In this document: positions 1 through 8,827 of the stretch, piece by piece
How the letters are laid out: each line of letters opens with the position of its first letter
Numbering within the stretch: position 1 is the first letter of the stretch
From: Simplicispira hankyongi
GTDB taxonomy: Bacteria; Pseudomonadota; Gammaproteobacteria; Burkholderiales; Burkholderiaceae_C
NCBI RefSeq assembly: GCF_003570885.1
Contig: NZ_QXJC01000002.1
Coordinates: 1-34,889, forward strand
DNA length: 34,889 nt
Reading direction: 5' to 3'
Made by a program: the position numbers and the translations under genes
The notes under the pieces: generated by a model
Told to the model about the DNA's origin: nothing
Databases searched by the model: none
What the model saw: the letters and a program-made list of their open reading frames with translations, nothing else

Positions 1-1002
1 CGCCACCTTCTGCGCGCTCTCCGAGACGTACTTGGCCTTCTGGCTCGATACTCCGGCGGCCTGCTTCACCTCTTCCACCGTTGCCGTGGTCTCGCTCACC
101 GCGCTGGCCGTCTCCGCCGCACCGGACGCCACTTGCGTCGTGGTGGCAAGAATCTCGCTGGACGAGGAAGCGAGTACGCCGACGCCTTCATTTAGTTCTC
201 GGGTTGTGCGCCGCAGGCTCTCGACCATAGCGCCGAATGCACGCATCAAGCTGCCGACCTCGTCAGCGCGATTGTTCTTGGGGACCTCGACAGTGAGATC
301 GCTCGCAGCCACCCGTTCGGCGGCGCGCGACAACTCGCGCAACGGCCCTGCGATCACCCGCTCCAGCAATAGTGTCAGCACGAGGCCGATCGCCAAGGCC
401 GCGATCCCGACAAACAAAAAACCGCGAAATGACTGATGGGCCTGTAGATCGGAATTGGCTACGGCCAGACGCGCGCTTTCTTGGGCTGCGTTGCCGAGTT
501 CCTGGGCAATGGTGCGAATTTTTTCCTCCCGCTCCTGCTGCACGCCAACTGTGCGCTGCCCCGCTTCCGCGATCTTGCCGGCGAGGATCAGCGGAATGAC
601 CTCGGAGTCCTTCGTTTGGGCGAATGCCTGCCAGACCGATTTCAGCTCCTCTAGCCGCGATAACTGCTTGGGGTCGTTCTTCGCCCGCGCAAGGAGGTTG
701 AGGATGAGGCGGTCAATCTGTTTCGAGAGTTCCGCGGCTTGCGCCAGCAGCGGATCCTGTTCCGCGCGCTTGCTCAAGAGCTGTGCTTCAAGTATCAAAG
801 CCCGCATCTGGTTTTGATACACGCGCAGGGCCTGTAGTTCGCTCAGGTTAGTGAAGTCTTGTTGGTAGAGTCGATTCTGCGACTCGCGGATGGTGTTGAT
901 GCCTGTGTAGGCACTTGCAATCACTGCAACGATCAGCGCGAAAATCAGCCCGAAGCAAACAAACAGCTTGTTGCGGGTCGTAAGATCCAGAAACCATTTC
1001 AT
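1..1002 (-). CDS. Methyl-accepting chemotaxis protein, 3' part outside window (WspA-like position)
   Basis: The gene runs off the left edge, so only the first 334 residues are visible. The start is the ATG at 1002, with GGAGAAG just upstream. The protein opens with MKWFLDLTTRNKLFV and a membrane helix at about residues 10-30. An alpha-helical periplasmic sensor region (four-helix-bundle style) follows to about 190, then a second membrane helix at about 193-212, a HAMP segment at about 213-265, and the beginning of the MA signalling domain, rich in Ala/Ser/Thr/Glu. The protein is an inner-membrane receptor that controls a CheA kinase through CheW. It is the last visible gene of the minus-strand CheW-CheR-CheW-MCP series, 55 bases after the second CheW gene. 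The ligand cannot be told. The MCP assignment is secure; the Wsp-like class comes from gene order. Confidence 0.9.
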   Translation of the reverse strand, partial: MKWFLDLTTRNKLFVCFGLIFALIVAVIASAYTGINTIRESQNRLYQQDFTNLSELQALRVYQNQMRALILEAQLLSKRAEQDPLLAQAAELSKQIDRLILNLLARAKNDPKQLSRLEELKSVWQAFAQTKDSEVIPLILAGKIAEAGQRTVGVQQEREEKIRTIAQELGNAAQESARLAVANSDLQAHQSFRGFLFVGIAALAIGLVLTLLLERVIAGPLRELSRAAERVAASDLTVEVPKNNRADEVGSLMRAFGAMVESLRRTTRELNEGVGVLASSSSEILATTTQVASGAAETASAVSETTATVEEVKQAAGVSSQKAKYVSESAQKVA

Positions 1003-1057
1003 GTCTGCTTCTCCATGCATGCTTTTCTGCCTGCCACTCTGGATCCAGCCCGAGGCA

Positions 1058-1699
1058 TCATTGGCCGTCCACCTGTTCCTGCACCACGATTTCCTCGTCA
1101 GCAAGCAGCTTCCCAGCATCGAGAACCACCGTGCGCTCCGGGGTGACCCCCTTCAGGTATTTCTCCCGGACGCCGGTGAGCGTGGGTAGCGCGGGCTGGA
1201 TTGCGGCAAGCGCAATGCGGCGCACGCCAAGGATGGCATCCGCGAGGATGCCGAACACCATGCTTCCGGACCCGAGAACGATGACTTTGTTCAGATCGGG
1301 CAAACCGGTTTGCGGGAGGTCGAAGAATTTGCGCACGTCGACGACCGAAACGATCTCGCCATGCAGGTTGACGATGCCAAGCACGAAGGTCGGCGTGCAC
1401 GGTAGCGGAGTGAGGTTTTCCAGCAAAGAAACCTCACGCACATAAGAGGATTCGACAGCGTAGTGCTCATGAGCAAGCAGAAATTCCACCACCTCGATGC
1501 TTTGATCTATGGTTTGCGTTCTGTCGGGCTCCAAGGCGAGTGCTAGCGCTCTCTCATGCAAGATCCGTCCGGTCTCATCGCTCCCGAGCGCCCAGGCCTG
1601 TTCGCTGGCAGCTTGAATCGTGTCCAGGCGGGCGCGCACTTCGACCCAATCAATGGCTGCTCGATGGGTCTTGCGGGACCCTGATGGGTTCGTCCTCAT
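1058..1699 (-). CDS. CheW-like coupling protein with N-terminal extension (WspD-like)
   Basis: This 213-residue protein has a CheW domain over about residues 65-205 (VEFLLAHEHYAVES, GIVNLHGEIVSVVDVRKFF). It is preceded by about 60 residues beginning MRTNPSGSRKTHRAAIDW that are not part of the usual CheW fold. It would link a chemoreceptor to a CheA kinase in the cytoplasm. The length and N-terminal extension match the second, longer CheW of Wsp-type clusters (WspD). The start at 1699 is supported by a perfect GGAGG seven bases upstream, and the gene begins 12 bases after the CheR stop, so the two are cotranscribed. Confidence 0.9.
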   Translation of the reverse strand: MRTNPSGSRKTHRAAIDWVEVRARLDTIQAASEQAWALGSDETGRILHERALALALEPDRTQTIDQSIEVVEFLLAHEHYAVESSYVREVSLLENLTPLPCTPTFVLGIVNLHGEIVSVVDVRKFFDLPQTGLPDLNKVIVLGSGSMVFGILADAILGVRRIALAAIQPALPTLTGVREKYLKGVTPERTVVLDAGKLLADEEIVVQEQVDGQ

Positions 1700-1711
1700 G
1701 CGACAACCTCC

Positions 1712-3154
1712 TTACGTGTGCCCCAGGCTCGCCTGTGCCGAGGTGATGATTTCCACAAACCGAGCAGCGCTCAACCCGTCCGACTCCGGCAACAGGGCAT
1801 CGGCCGGGCACGCCCGTAGCAGAGTCAGTGCATTGACGAAATGCCGTTGCGCTTCTCGCTGACGCCCACCGGACAGGCAAAGGTTGCCCAAGGCGAAATG
1901 GGCCAGCGCGAAATCGGGTTCCAAATAAAGCGCGCGCCCAAGGGCACGTTCGGCGGTCTCGCTTTGCCCTTGCTCCTGACAAATAGCAGCAAGCAGATAG
2001 TAGTGTGCCGGGTTGAGCTTGTCGGCGGCAATCGCCTTTTCGCACCATTCGATCGCTTCGGCGAGCCTACCCTCATCGGCGCAAGCACGGGCTTTGCTTC
2101 TCGGCGTTTCTGGCTCTTCGTGCTTGGGCGAGTCTGCCTCTTCTGCTTGTGTCGCGTGCACGCCACCTTCTGCATGCAGAATTTCGAGCGCGAAGGTCGG
2201 CCAGGCTACCTTCAAAGGCGCAGTTGGACCCGGCGCGTCGGCTGCTGCAGCCTCTCCAGCATGCAACATGCCTTGAGAGTTGATGGCGACGGACAAGGGT
2301 CCGCCGACCGCTGTCTTGCGATACAGGAAGGCGCCTGGAAATTCGACCGTGGTGAATTCGGAAAGATTCACTTGCGCGGTTTCAGCGGGGCTGGTGATCA
2401 GCCAACCCCCATCGACGAGCAAGCCGTGCAGCTTCGCGATGACCATTTTTGCCCTTTGCTGAGCAAAATACATAAGCACGTTGCGGCAGAAGATCACATC
2501 CACCGCATTCATGCTGTTCATGCACGATGGGTAAGCATCGTCGGCGAGATTGAGATAGGAAAAGGTGACCATCCTGCGTATCCGCGGCTGGATTTCGAAG
2601 CTTCCGTCCTGTCGCCGGATGAAATACTGATCCTTAAGCCTGCCGGGCGTGTCGCGAAACGACCATGCACCATATACCCCCTGTGCCGCCTTGCGCAGAA
2701 ACTGCGGGTTAATGTCCGTCGCCAGGATAGTCACATTCCATTTATCGAGATCGGGGATCAACCGATCGAGCAACATCGCGATCGAATAGGGCTCCTCGCC
2801 GCTGCAGCATCCCGCACTCCAAATGCGAATATGCCTTCCGGTTTTTGCACGGGCCCGAAGCAACTCCGGCAGGATCTGCTGCTCAAGAATGTCGAGACTT
2901 CTTTTTTCGCGGAAGAAATAGGTCTCGCCTACCGTCAAGTGGCTCGCAAGCATCTCTATTTGCGCTCGCGTCAGAGGCGCAGCAAGAAGCCACCGGATAT
3001 AGTCTTCAGCTTGCGGGTATCCCGACTTGTGGGATGCAGCGACGATGCCGCGCTCCAGATCACGCCATCGCGCTCTCGGGAAGTAAAGCCCCATCTGCGA
3101 TTCGAGCAAATCGCTCAGGAGCGACAGTAACGAGTCGGGCAAGGAAATCGGCAT
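1712..3154 (-). CDS. CheR-type chemoreceptor methyltransferase with C-terminal TPR repeats (WspC-like)
   Basis: This 480-residue protein has a CheR N-terminal helical domain at about residues 5-65 and a SAM-dependent methyltransferase domain at about 75-275. Visible motifs are GETYFFRE, the SAM loop WSAGCCSGEEPYS, the acidic ATDIN turn and the VIFCRNVLMYF strand. An Ala/Pro/Glu-rich linker follows, then TPR repeats from about 350 to 460 (for example AEAIEWCEKAIAADKLNPAH and ALGRALYLEPDFALAHFALG). It methylates glutamates on chemoreceptors. TPR-bearing CheR proteins are typical of Wsp and other alternative chemosensory systems. It sits 15 bases after the upstream CheW. A 429-residue antisense reading frame over this gene is a high-GC shadow. 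Confidence 0.92.
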   Translation of the reverse strand: MPISLPDSLLSLLSDLLESQMGLYFPRARWRDLERGIVAASHKSGYPQAEDYIRWLLAAPLTRAQIEMLASHLTVGETYFFREKRSLDILEQQILPELLRARAKTGRHIRIWSAGCCSGEEPYSIAMLLDRLIPDLDKWNVTILATDINPQFLRKAAQGVYGAWSFRDTPGRLKDQYFIRRQDGSFEIQPRIRRMVTFSYLNLADDAYPSCMNSMNAVDVIFCRNVLMYFAQQRAKMVIAKLHGLLVDGGWLITSPAETAQVNLSEFTTVEFPGAFLYRKTAVGGPLSVAINSQGMLHAGEAAAADAPGPTAPLKVAWPTFALEILHAEGGVHATQAEEADSPKHEEPETPRSKARACADEGRLAEAIEWCEKAIAADKLNPAHYYLLAAICQEQGQSETAERALGRALYLEPDFALAHFALGNLCLSGGRQREAQRHFVNALTLLRACPADALLPESDGLSAARFVEIITSAQASLGHT

Positions 3155-3169
3155 ATCGATGCACGTCGG

Positions 3170-3619
3170 TCAGTGCTTTTCCAACGCCAAATCCAAAGAC
3201 TGCTCTTCCTCTGGAGAAAAGAACCGATCCAGATCCTGAATCAAAACCAGACCATCGTGCGTCTTGAGCACGCCCTCAATTTGAGGGGTGCCTCCGACAA
3301 TGTCACCGGTGCACACGACAGCATCAGCCGGACGTTCGACTACACCCAAGACGGACTCCGCGATGATGGCGAGTCGCCTGGTGCGTGCACGCACCACAAC
3401 CAGACTGTCGGCCGCTACGACTGCCCGCGGAGCAAGGCCAAGGCGCTTGCGGATGCTAACGATCGCGACCACTTCGCCCTGGATATTGATGACCCCCACG
3501 ACGACTTCAGGCGCCCCTGGCAGCGGCGTAATTTCAACCATGCGCAGGACACGGTCCACCGCGGCCAGCGGCAGAGCGTAAGTCTGCCCGTCAACCCTCA
3601 GTAGAACCAGTTTAATCAT
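3170..3619 (-). CDS. CheW-like coupling protein (WspB-like)
   Basis: This 149-residue, single-domain CheW protein has the motifs VLLRVDGQTYALPL near the start and GVINIQGEVVAIVSIRKRLG in the middle. I chose the ATG at 3619 because the CheW domain begins directly there and a G-rich Shine-Dalgarno (AGGGGG) lies upstream. A longer frame to 3685 adds 22 residues with no family match. It is the first visible gene of the minus-strand chemosensory series and would bridge the receptor and a CheA kinase. No kinase (CheA/WspE), methylesterase (CheB/WspF) or diguanylate cyclase (WspR) is visible; they may lie beyond the left edge after the MCP. Confidence 0.9.
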   Translation of the reverse strand: MIKLVLLRVDGQTYALPLAAVDRVLRMVEITPLPGAPEVVVGVINIQGEVVAIVSIRKRLGLAPRAVVAADSLVVVRARTRRLAIIAESVLGVVERPADAVVCTGDIVGGTPQIEGVLKTHDGLVLIQDLDRFFSPEEEQSLDLALEKH

Positions 3620-3760
3620 GGGAGTCCCCCTTTCCACTAAGGATCTCTCATATGGACGAATAGCGCAACGTGGAGACTGAATCACCCGGGGCGGTTCAAG
3701 GCCGATGCTGCACGCATTGGTCAGACAGAACGGATACCTGCTGCATCACGAAACGACGAC

Positions 3761-3776
3761 CCTGCTGTCTAGCAGG
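3761..3776 (-). terminator. Small hairpin just after the TRIC gene
   Basis: CCTGCT and AGCAGG form a perfect 6-bp stem around a 4-base loop, within 20 bases after the stop of the minus-strand TRIC/UPF0126 gene. There is no clear U-tract, so this is at best a weak terminator. Confidence 0.25.
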
Positions 3777-3778
3777 CC

Positions 3779-4444
3779 CTATTCCGAGCCGTTGCCGTCG
3801 TGTTCGGAAGAGTGCGGCAGGTTCCACTTGTAGTGCAGCGATAGATAACGAAACGCAAAGCACGCCACTAAAGCAACCCAGGTTCTACTGCTCGACAACC
3901 ATCCTAGATGCTCGCCAAACACTTCAATGCTGGCACCCACCAGCGCAGCCGACGCATAGATCTCACGCTGAAGGATCACCGGCACCCGATTGAGCAGCAC
4001 GTCACGCACCACGCCACCGCCCACGGCAGTGACTATGCCCAGCAGAACCGCCACCTCCGCGTTATGGCCAAAGATCATGGCCTTCTGCGCGCCGGTCACG
4101 GCAAAGAGTCCCAGGCCGATGGAGTCGAAGAGAATCACCGGGTGCGCCAGGCGCACGACCAGCGTGTTTGCGGCTATCGTCATCAAGGCTGCCGCCATGG
4201 CAACGGCAAGGTAGCGCCAATCGGTCAGCCCGGCCGGCGGCACAGCGCCGATGCACAGGTCGCGCAGCACGCCCCCGCCGCAAGCGACCGTGAACGCTAT
4301 CGCGACGACGCCGAACCAGTCGAGGCCGCGGTCTCTGGCAGCGACGGCACCGCTGATGGCAAAGGCGAATGTGCCCGCCAGATCGAGCGTTGTGAACAGG
4401 CGGTGGTCGTTCAGGCCGGCAAGTGCCAATTCGTGGACGTTCAT
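3779..4444 (-). CDS. TRIC-type / UPF0126 inner-membrane protein (two-repeat, possible glycine or cation transport)
   Basis: This 221-residue, very hydrophobic protein has about seven membrane helices built as two repeats. Each repeat has a helix start (FAISGAVAARDRG, FAVTGAQKAM) and a glycine-rich turn followed by Arg-Asp (GGGVLRD at about residues 56-62, GGGVVRD at about 143-149). That duplicated signature defines the UPF0126/TRIC-like bacterial family, for which cation-channel and glycine-transport roles have been proposed. The start codon overlaps the stop of the upstream amidohydrolase in an ATGA arrangement, so translation is coupled. The C-terminal tail SSEHDGNGSE is polar. Family membership is clear; the substrate is unknown. 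Confidence 0.85.
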   Translation of the reverse strand: MNVHELALAGLNDHRLFTTLDLAGTFAFAISGAVAARDRGLDWFGVVAIAFTVACGGGVLRDLCIGAVPPAGLTDWRYLAVAMAAALMTIAANTLVVRLAHPVILFDSIGLGLFAVTGAQKAMIFGHNAEVAVLLGIVTAVGGGVVRDVLLNRVPVILQREIYASAALVGASIEVFGEHLGWLSSSRTWVALVACFAFRYLSLHYKWNLPHSSEHDGNGSE

Positions 4445-5724
4445 GTGTTCGTTTCAGGCCGTGGCACCGGGGGGCACAGCCACGCGGCAGCGGCGGTCAG
4501 CATGGCCTGCAAGCCTGTCTCGAGCGTCGGGTGGATCTGCGGCGCGAACTTCGGCGAGTGGTTGCTGGGAATCTTGTTGACGGTTTTTTCCTGCTGGGCC
4601 TTGGCGTACACCGCTGGGTCGGTGCCGCCGACGAACCAGAACACATAGGGCACGCCCCAAGTGCGGCCGAAGATGCTGAAATCTTCACTGGCCGACGCTG
4701 GGCTGAGTGCCAGTGAGGCGTTCTTGCCAAACTGGTGGCCGAACGCCTGCGCCACCTTTTGTGTCGCGACAAGGTCGTTCTCGGTCAGCGGGTAACTGTT
4801 GATGGTGGTGAACTCGGGCGGCCGCTCGGCACCGGAGGCATCGCACTCGGCGCAGCAAATGCGGCGGATCGACTTGAGCATGTACTCACGCGTGTCCTCG
4901 CTGAAGGTGCGCATGTTCAACTTGATGGTGGCATCGTCGGGAATGATGTTTTCCTTGGTGCCAGCCTGCAGCGAGCCGATCGTGAGCACCGCCGGCTCGG
5001 TCGGTGCGATCTCCCGCGAGACGATGGTCTGCAGGCGCAGCGTGGTCGCGGCTGCCATGATGACCGGATCTATCGAGGTTTGCGGCTGTGAACCGTGTGA
5101 GCCGCGCCCGAAGAGCTTGATCTTCAGGCTGTCTCCGGCCGACAGTGTGACGCCGGGACGGTAACTCACGGTGCCGGCGGCACCGACCATCACGTGCTGG
5201 CCGAGGATGATGTCGGGTTTTGGGAAGCGGCCTGCGCCCCAGTCGCGCACCATGGCATTCGCGCCCTCGGCCGTTTCCTCGCCTGGCTGGAACACGACCA
5301 TCAGCGTGCCCTGCCAGGCCGCGCGGTTCGTGGACAGGATGCGCGCGGCGCCGATCATCCAGGTCACGTGCATGTCATGGCCGCACGAATGTGCCACGCC
5401 GACCTCGACACCTTCCGCGTCGCGTACCGTCACGGTGCTGGCATAGGGCAGCCCGGTGTTCTCGGCCATCGGTAGCGCGTCCATATCCGCGCGCAGCATT
5501 ACGGTCGGGCCGGCGCCGTTCTTCATCACGCAGACCACGCCGGTCACGCCGACGTTGCGCGTCACCTCGTAGCCGAGGCCCTGCATCGCGTCGGCGACGA
5601 TCTTCGCGGTGCGGACTTCCTGCATCGACAACTCGGGATGCTGGTGAAGGTCTTTGTAGAGTGCTTCAAGTTCGGCCATCAGGGTGGGTCCGACCGAGCC
5701 GAGAGCTTGGGTGAGGGCATTCAT
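4441..5724 (-). CDS. M20-family amidohydrolase (hippurate / N-acyl-amino-acid hydrolase type)
   Basis: This 427-residue metal-dependent amidohydrolase carries all the family signatures in order: RADMDALPM (78-86), HSCGHD (112-117, a metal-binding Cys/His cluster), FQPGEE (145-150, catalytic Glu), GQH (175-177), GRGSHGSQPQ (207-216, dimerisation-domain His) and a C-terminal metal-ligand His at about 389 in NHSPKFAP. Relatives split N-acyl amino acids, hippurate or auxin conjugates in the cytoplasm; the exact substrate cannot be read here. The gene overlaps the TRIC gene by four bases and lies 93 bases after the DHA2 transporter, so the three may form one minus-strand unit for uptake or export and cleavage of one compound. 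Confidence 0.9.
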   Translation of the reverse strand: MNALTQALGSVGPTLMAELEALYKDLHQHPELSMQEVRTAKIVADAMQGLGYEVTRNVGVTGVVCVMKNGAGPTVMLRADMDALPMAENTGLPYASTVTVRDAEGVEVGVAHSCGHDMHVTWMIGAARILSTNRAAWQGTLMVVFQPGEETAEGANAMVRDWGAGRFPKPDIILGQHVMVGAAGTVSYRPGVTLSAGDSLKIKLFGRGSHGSQPQTSIDPVIMAAATTLRLQTIVSREIAPTEPAVLTIGSLQAGTKENIIPDDATIKLNMRTFSEDTREYMLKSIRRICCAECDASGAERPPEFTTINSYPLTENDLVATQKVAQAFGHQFGKNASLALSPASASEDFSIFGRTWGVPYVFWFVGGTDPAVYAKAQQEKTVNKIPSNHSPKFAPQIHPTLETGLQAMLTAAAAWLCPPVPRPETNT

Positions 5725-5817
5725 GGCAACTCCAGAAGTGATGAAGCAAGGTTGAAAGATATCCGGTAGACAGCGTGCTTGAGGGAATCGTCGGCGCTTG
5801 ACATGACAGTTGGGGAT

Positions 5818-7284
5818 TCAGGCCTGCGCCTTCGTCCCCTTAGGCACCGTGAGCATGATGGAGACAATGGCCATCACGACCATCAGCACGTTGAAGCCCA
5901 GTGCAACGATGGCGGCTTCCCGCACGGCCAGGTTGTCCTGGCGGCCACTGAAGGTGATCACCCCTTCCAGCCAGTGCATGCCCGCTCTGTCGCCGCTGAG
6001 CGCAGTGAAAAGGGCGGCGGAGATCGCCACGCCGAAGGCAGCGCCGAGCGACGAAGCCATCTTGTAAATGCCCGAACCCGAGCCCGCCTGGGCCGCCGGA
6101 AGGTTCGACAGCGCCGCATCGGTCGACGGCGTCGCATAGAACGCCAGACCGACACCGAACAGGGCATAGCCGACGCTCGCGAGGATCTTGTAGTCCGACA
6201 GCAGCAGATTGGCAGGCGACACCAACAGAATCGCCAGGCCCGTGATCAGACAGCCCCAGACCATCGGCTTGCGCGGCCCGAAGTGCTGCAGCAGCTTCTC
6301 GCCCACGCGAATGAAGGCGATGATGGCAATCGCGTAGCCCAGCGTCAGAAAGCCGGCCTGTTGGGCGTTCATACCGCCACCGATCTGCACCAGTTGCAGC
6401 GACACGATCAGCGTGCCAGCGGTACCGTTGACCAGGAAGTTGGAAATCGTCGCGCCGGTGTAGGTCGCGTTCTTGAACAGGCTGAAATCAAAGAACGCAT
6501 TTGGCGCCTTGTCTTCGAAGCGGAAAAACAGCCAGCCGAAGACCACTGTTACCGCCAGCAGACCCAGGCCGACCGGACTGGTCCACCCCAGCTTGTTGCC
6601 CTGGGTCACCAGCACCTGCAGTGCCACCATGGTGACCATGAAAGCCAGCACGCCAGACAGGTCGAAGCTGTACCCACCCTTGGTGTCGGCCCTGTTCTCG
6701 GGTGCGCCGTGCATCATCCACAGGCCGAGCACGCTGACGGCGATGGCCACCCAGAAGATCGAGCGCCAACCGAAGTGCTGCGACATCAAGCCGCCGAACA
6801 GCGCGCACAGGCCTGAACCGCCCCACGAACCGATCGACCACATGCTGATGGCACGCTGGCGCTCGGAGCCCTCCCAAAATGCTTTCACCAGCGCCAGACT
6901 GGCAGGCATGATGCAGGCAGCCGACAGGCCTTGCAGCGCACGGCCCAACAGCATGACGGGCGCAGCCAGCTGCCCCTGCGGCGTGATGGCCACCAGCAGC
7001 GAGCCGGCAATGCTCAGGTAAAAGCCGATGCGTGTGATCTTCAGCCGGCCGATACGATCGGCCAAGCCGCCCATCACCACGATGAAGATGCCCGAGAACA
7101 GCGAGGTGATGGCTACCGCGACGTTCATCGTGCTCGCATCCATGCCCAGGTCGCGGCCCATGTCGGGTGCAATGTTGAGTGTCGTCTGGGCAAACAGCCA
7201 GAACGCGATGACGCCCATGATGATGCCGAACAGCAGCCGGTCGTTGCCCTTGTACGCCACCTTGGATTGAACGCTGGGATTCAT
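5818..7284 (-). CDS. MFS transporter, DHA2 (14-helix drug:H+ antiporter) family
   Basis: This protein is 488 residues long from the ATG at 7284. That start (MNPSVQSK) has a GGAG six bases upstream, whereas the in-frame ATG at 7296 has no convincing ribosome binding site. Motifs include the loop 2-3 signature GGLADRIGRLKI, LGRALQGLSAACIMPASLAL, and a Gly-rich helix-5 segment (GSWGGSGLCALFGG) resembling the antiporter motif C. The length and about 14 hydrophobic segments match DHA2 exporters (SmvA/QacA/EmrB type). It should export a small amphipathic compound using the proton gradient. The M20 amidohydrolase follows at 93 bases. The substrate is unknown. Confidence 0.87.
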   Translation of the reverse strand: MNPSVQSKVAYKGNDRLLFGIIMGVIAFWLFAQTTLNIAPDMGRDLGMDASTMNVAVAITSLFSGIFIVVMGGLADRIGRLKITRIGFYLSIAGSLLVAITPQGQLAAPVMLLGRALQGLSAACIMPASLALVKAFWEGSERQRAISMWSIGSWGGSGLCALFGGLMSQHFGWRSIFWVAIAVSVLGLWMMHGAPENRADTKGGYSFDLSGVLAFMVTMVALQVLVTQGNKLGWTSPVGLGLLAVTVVFGWLFFRFEDKAPNAFFDFSLFKNATYTGATISNFLVNGTAGTLIVSLQLVQIGGGMNAQQAGFLTLGYAIAIIAFIRVGEKLLQHFGPRKPMVWGCLITGLAILLVSPANLLLSDYKILASVGYALFGVGLAFYATPSTDAALSNLPAAQAGSGSGIYKMASSLGAAFGVAISAALFTALSGDRAGMHWLEGVITFSGRQDNLAVREAAIVALGFNVLMVVMAIVSIMLTVPKGTKAQA

Positions 7285-7767
7285 CTCGTTCTCCATTGCG
7301 CCTACGCAACCGGGTTTGTCTCGGCGGCTGCGTCACCGGCAAGTACCTTCTGATCGACCACTGCCGCCGGCATCGGCCGTCAAGGCCGACGAATCACAAT
7401 ACGCCTCTTGGCATTTCTGAGCAATACGTTTCCAATCGTTCTGCCCGTTGATCTGATGTTGCCCCTATTCTGGGAAATTAAAGTCGTAAACACAGGCCCA
7501 GCATCCATGCGGGTTTCCAGGCTATCGATACTTGAGGCGTGCCGACTAAAGTCGTAAACATCCAGAGTTCCCGGATTCCGCTCGACTCGCAAGCCTTCAA
7601 GCCAGCCGATAGCTCCCCTTTTGCCGCTCGCGAACCGCTCCTGCAGCGATCACTCACATCGCCGCAACCCCGCCGAGCGAGCTGCTCCGTCATCTCAAAC
7701 AGCTGCACTCGGCATCTCAGCGAGACCTTCCGCCTACTGGAGCGCAGCTAAGAGCCGCATGATTCAA
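7285..7767. other. Intergenic stretch between the DHA2 transporter and LysR genes
   Basis: About 480 bases show no convincing gene on either strand; the short open frames here have no recognisable family. The stretch should contain the promoter of the minus-strand transporter and the 3' flank of the LysR gene. The only structure I see is a 14-base direct repeat, listed separately. Confidence 0.5.
7479..7560. repeat. Pair of 14-base direct repeats (possible operator)
   Basis: TAAAGTCGTAAACA occurs at 7479-7492 and again at 7547-7560, 68 bases apart. At the second copy the sequence also forms a small dyad, CGACT-AA-AGTCG (7543-7554). The copies lie about 200-275 bases upstream of the DHA2 transporter start, so they could bind a regulator of that gene. 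Repeat identity is directly visible; function is inference. Confidence 0.4.
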
Positions 7768-8658
7768 CTAGACACTTTTGAGGCGATCAATCAACCACCG
7801 GCCTGCAGGGCCAGGAGGTGAAGCTGCCAAGTGATACGCGGATGTCGCGATCCGCACGCCAGCACGGGGCATCTCGTCGACGTCGAGGATGACAAGGCGC
7901 CCCTCTGAGACATCTTGATCCACCATGTGCAGCGGCATGCTTCCCCAGCCCAAACTTTGTTTCAGAAAGGCGTGCTTGGTCGATAGATCGGCGAGCCGCC
8001 AGTTGAAAGGGGAAACCACGCCGTAGTCCCGGCCCGCCAGCAACTTCGAGCGATCGGTCAGCACTAACTGGATGTGCTTTCCCAGCTCTTCGCGCGGTAT
8101 CCGACCTTCGAACGCGACCAGCGGGTGGTCAGCAGCAGCGACCATCACCAGCGATATCTCGCCCAGACGCTCGCTCACGAGCGACGGAAATGACACGGGC
8201 AGAGAGCCGAGGATGCCCAGGCTGCAACGGCCATCGAGCACTGGCTCGTAACCGGCGCCTAGTCCTTCCACGAACAGTCTCAGCGGCGTGATGGGAAACC
8301 GCTCCGCGAATTCCTTAGCCGCTTGGCTAATGGCAATGGCGGGAAAGAACACGTCCACTACCACGGACAGCTCGGCTTCCATGCCGGAGGTCATCAGTTT
8401 GGCCCTTGCCTTGAGCTTGTCTACGCCCGAGACGATGTGGCGTGCATCGGCCAGGAGCAGTACCCCCTCTGCCGTGAGCTTCGGAAATCGGCCGCTGCGG
8501 TCGAACAGTGTCACGCCGATCTGCGCCTCCAGGCCAGCGACCCAACCGCTCACGGCGGATTGAACGCGGTTGAGCTTGCGCGCGGCGGCGGAAAAGCTGC
8601 CTTCATCGACCGCGGCCACGAAGGTACGCAACTGGTCCAGAGAAATGCCATCAAGCAT
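7768..8658 (-). CDS. LysR-family transcriptional regulator, divergent from azoR
   Basis: This 296-residue protein has the LysR layout. A winged helix-turn-helix covers about residues 5-65 (LDQLRTFVAAVDEGSFSAAA, RVQSAVSGWVAGLEAQIG, LFDRSGR), and a periplasmic-binding-like effector domain runs from about 90 to 290. It is transcribed away from azoR with 169 bases between the two starts, the usual arrangement in which a LysR protein controls the divergent gene. The dyad at 8753-8781 lies in that space. The inducer is unknown but is probably the quinone or azo compound that AzoR handles (inference). Confidence 0.9.
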   Translation of the reverse strand: MLDGISLDQLRTFVAAVDEGSFSAAARKLNRVQSAVSGWVAGLEAQIGVTLFDRSGRFPKLTAEGVLLLADARHIVSGVDKLKARAKLMTSGMEAELSVVVDVFFPAIAISQAAKEFAERFPITPLRLFVEGLGAGYEPVLDGRCSLGILGSLPVSFPSLVSERLGEISLVMVAAADHPLVAFEGRIPREELGKHIQLVLTDRSKLLAGRDYGVVSPFNWRLADLSTKHAFLKQSLGWGSMPLHMVDQDVSEGRLVILDVDEMPRAGVRIATSAYHLAASPPGPAGRWLIDRLKSV

Positions 8659-8752
8659 GAGCCACTTCCATCCATCCCAAATATAGATGTTTCAGTTCTC
8701 AATATACCGTCTTTTCTAGATAACTGTTTGCTTGCACCATTCGTATCCAGCT

Positions 8753-8781
8753 GATTCATCCGGCTGATGCGCAGATGAATC
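8753..8781. promoter_or_regulatory. Inverted repeat upstream of azoR, candidate LysR site
   Basis: GATTCATC (8753-8760) and GATGAATC (8774-8781) are perfect inverted copies separated by 13 bases, inside the divergent LysR/azoR promoter region and 47 bases before the azoR start. The size and spacing fit a T-N11-A type LysR recognition site. Binding by the adjacent LysR is inferred from position. Confidence 0.45.
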
Positions 8782-8827
8782 CCACCCCCCATGCGCCCCA
8801 ATAGGCGTTCACCGAAAGGATTTCCCC

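Noticed and set aside
1841-3130. 429-residue plus-strand open frame opposite cheR
   Set aside because: It lies wholly antisense to a well-supported CheR gene and has no family motif; long antisense frames are expected in high-GC DNA.
5779-6816. 345-residue plus-strand open frame
   Set aside because: Antisense to the DHA2 transporter; low-complexity charged composition typical of a shadow frame.
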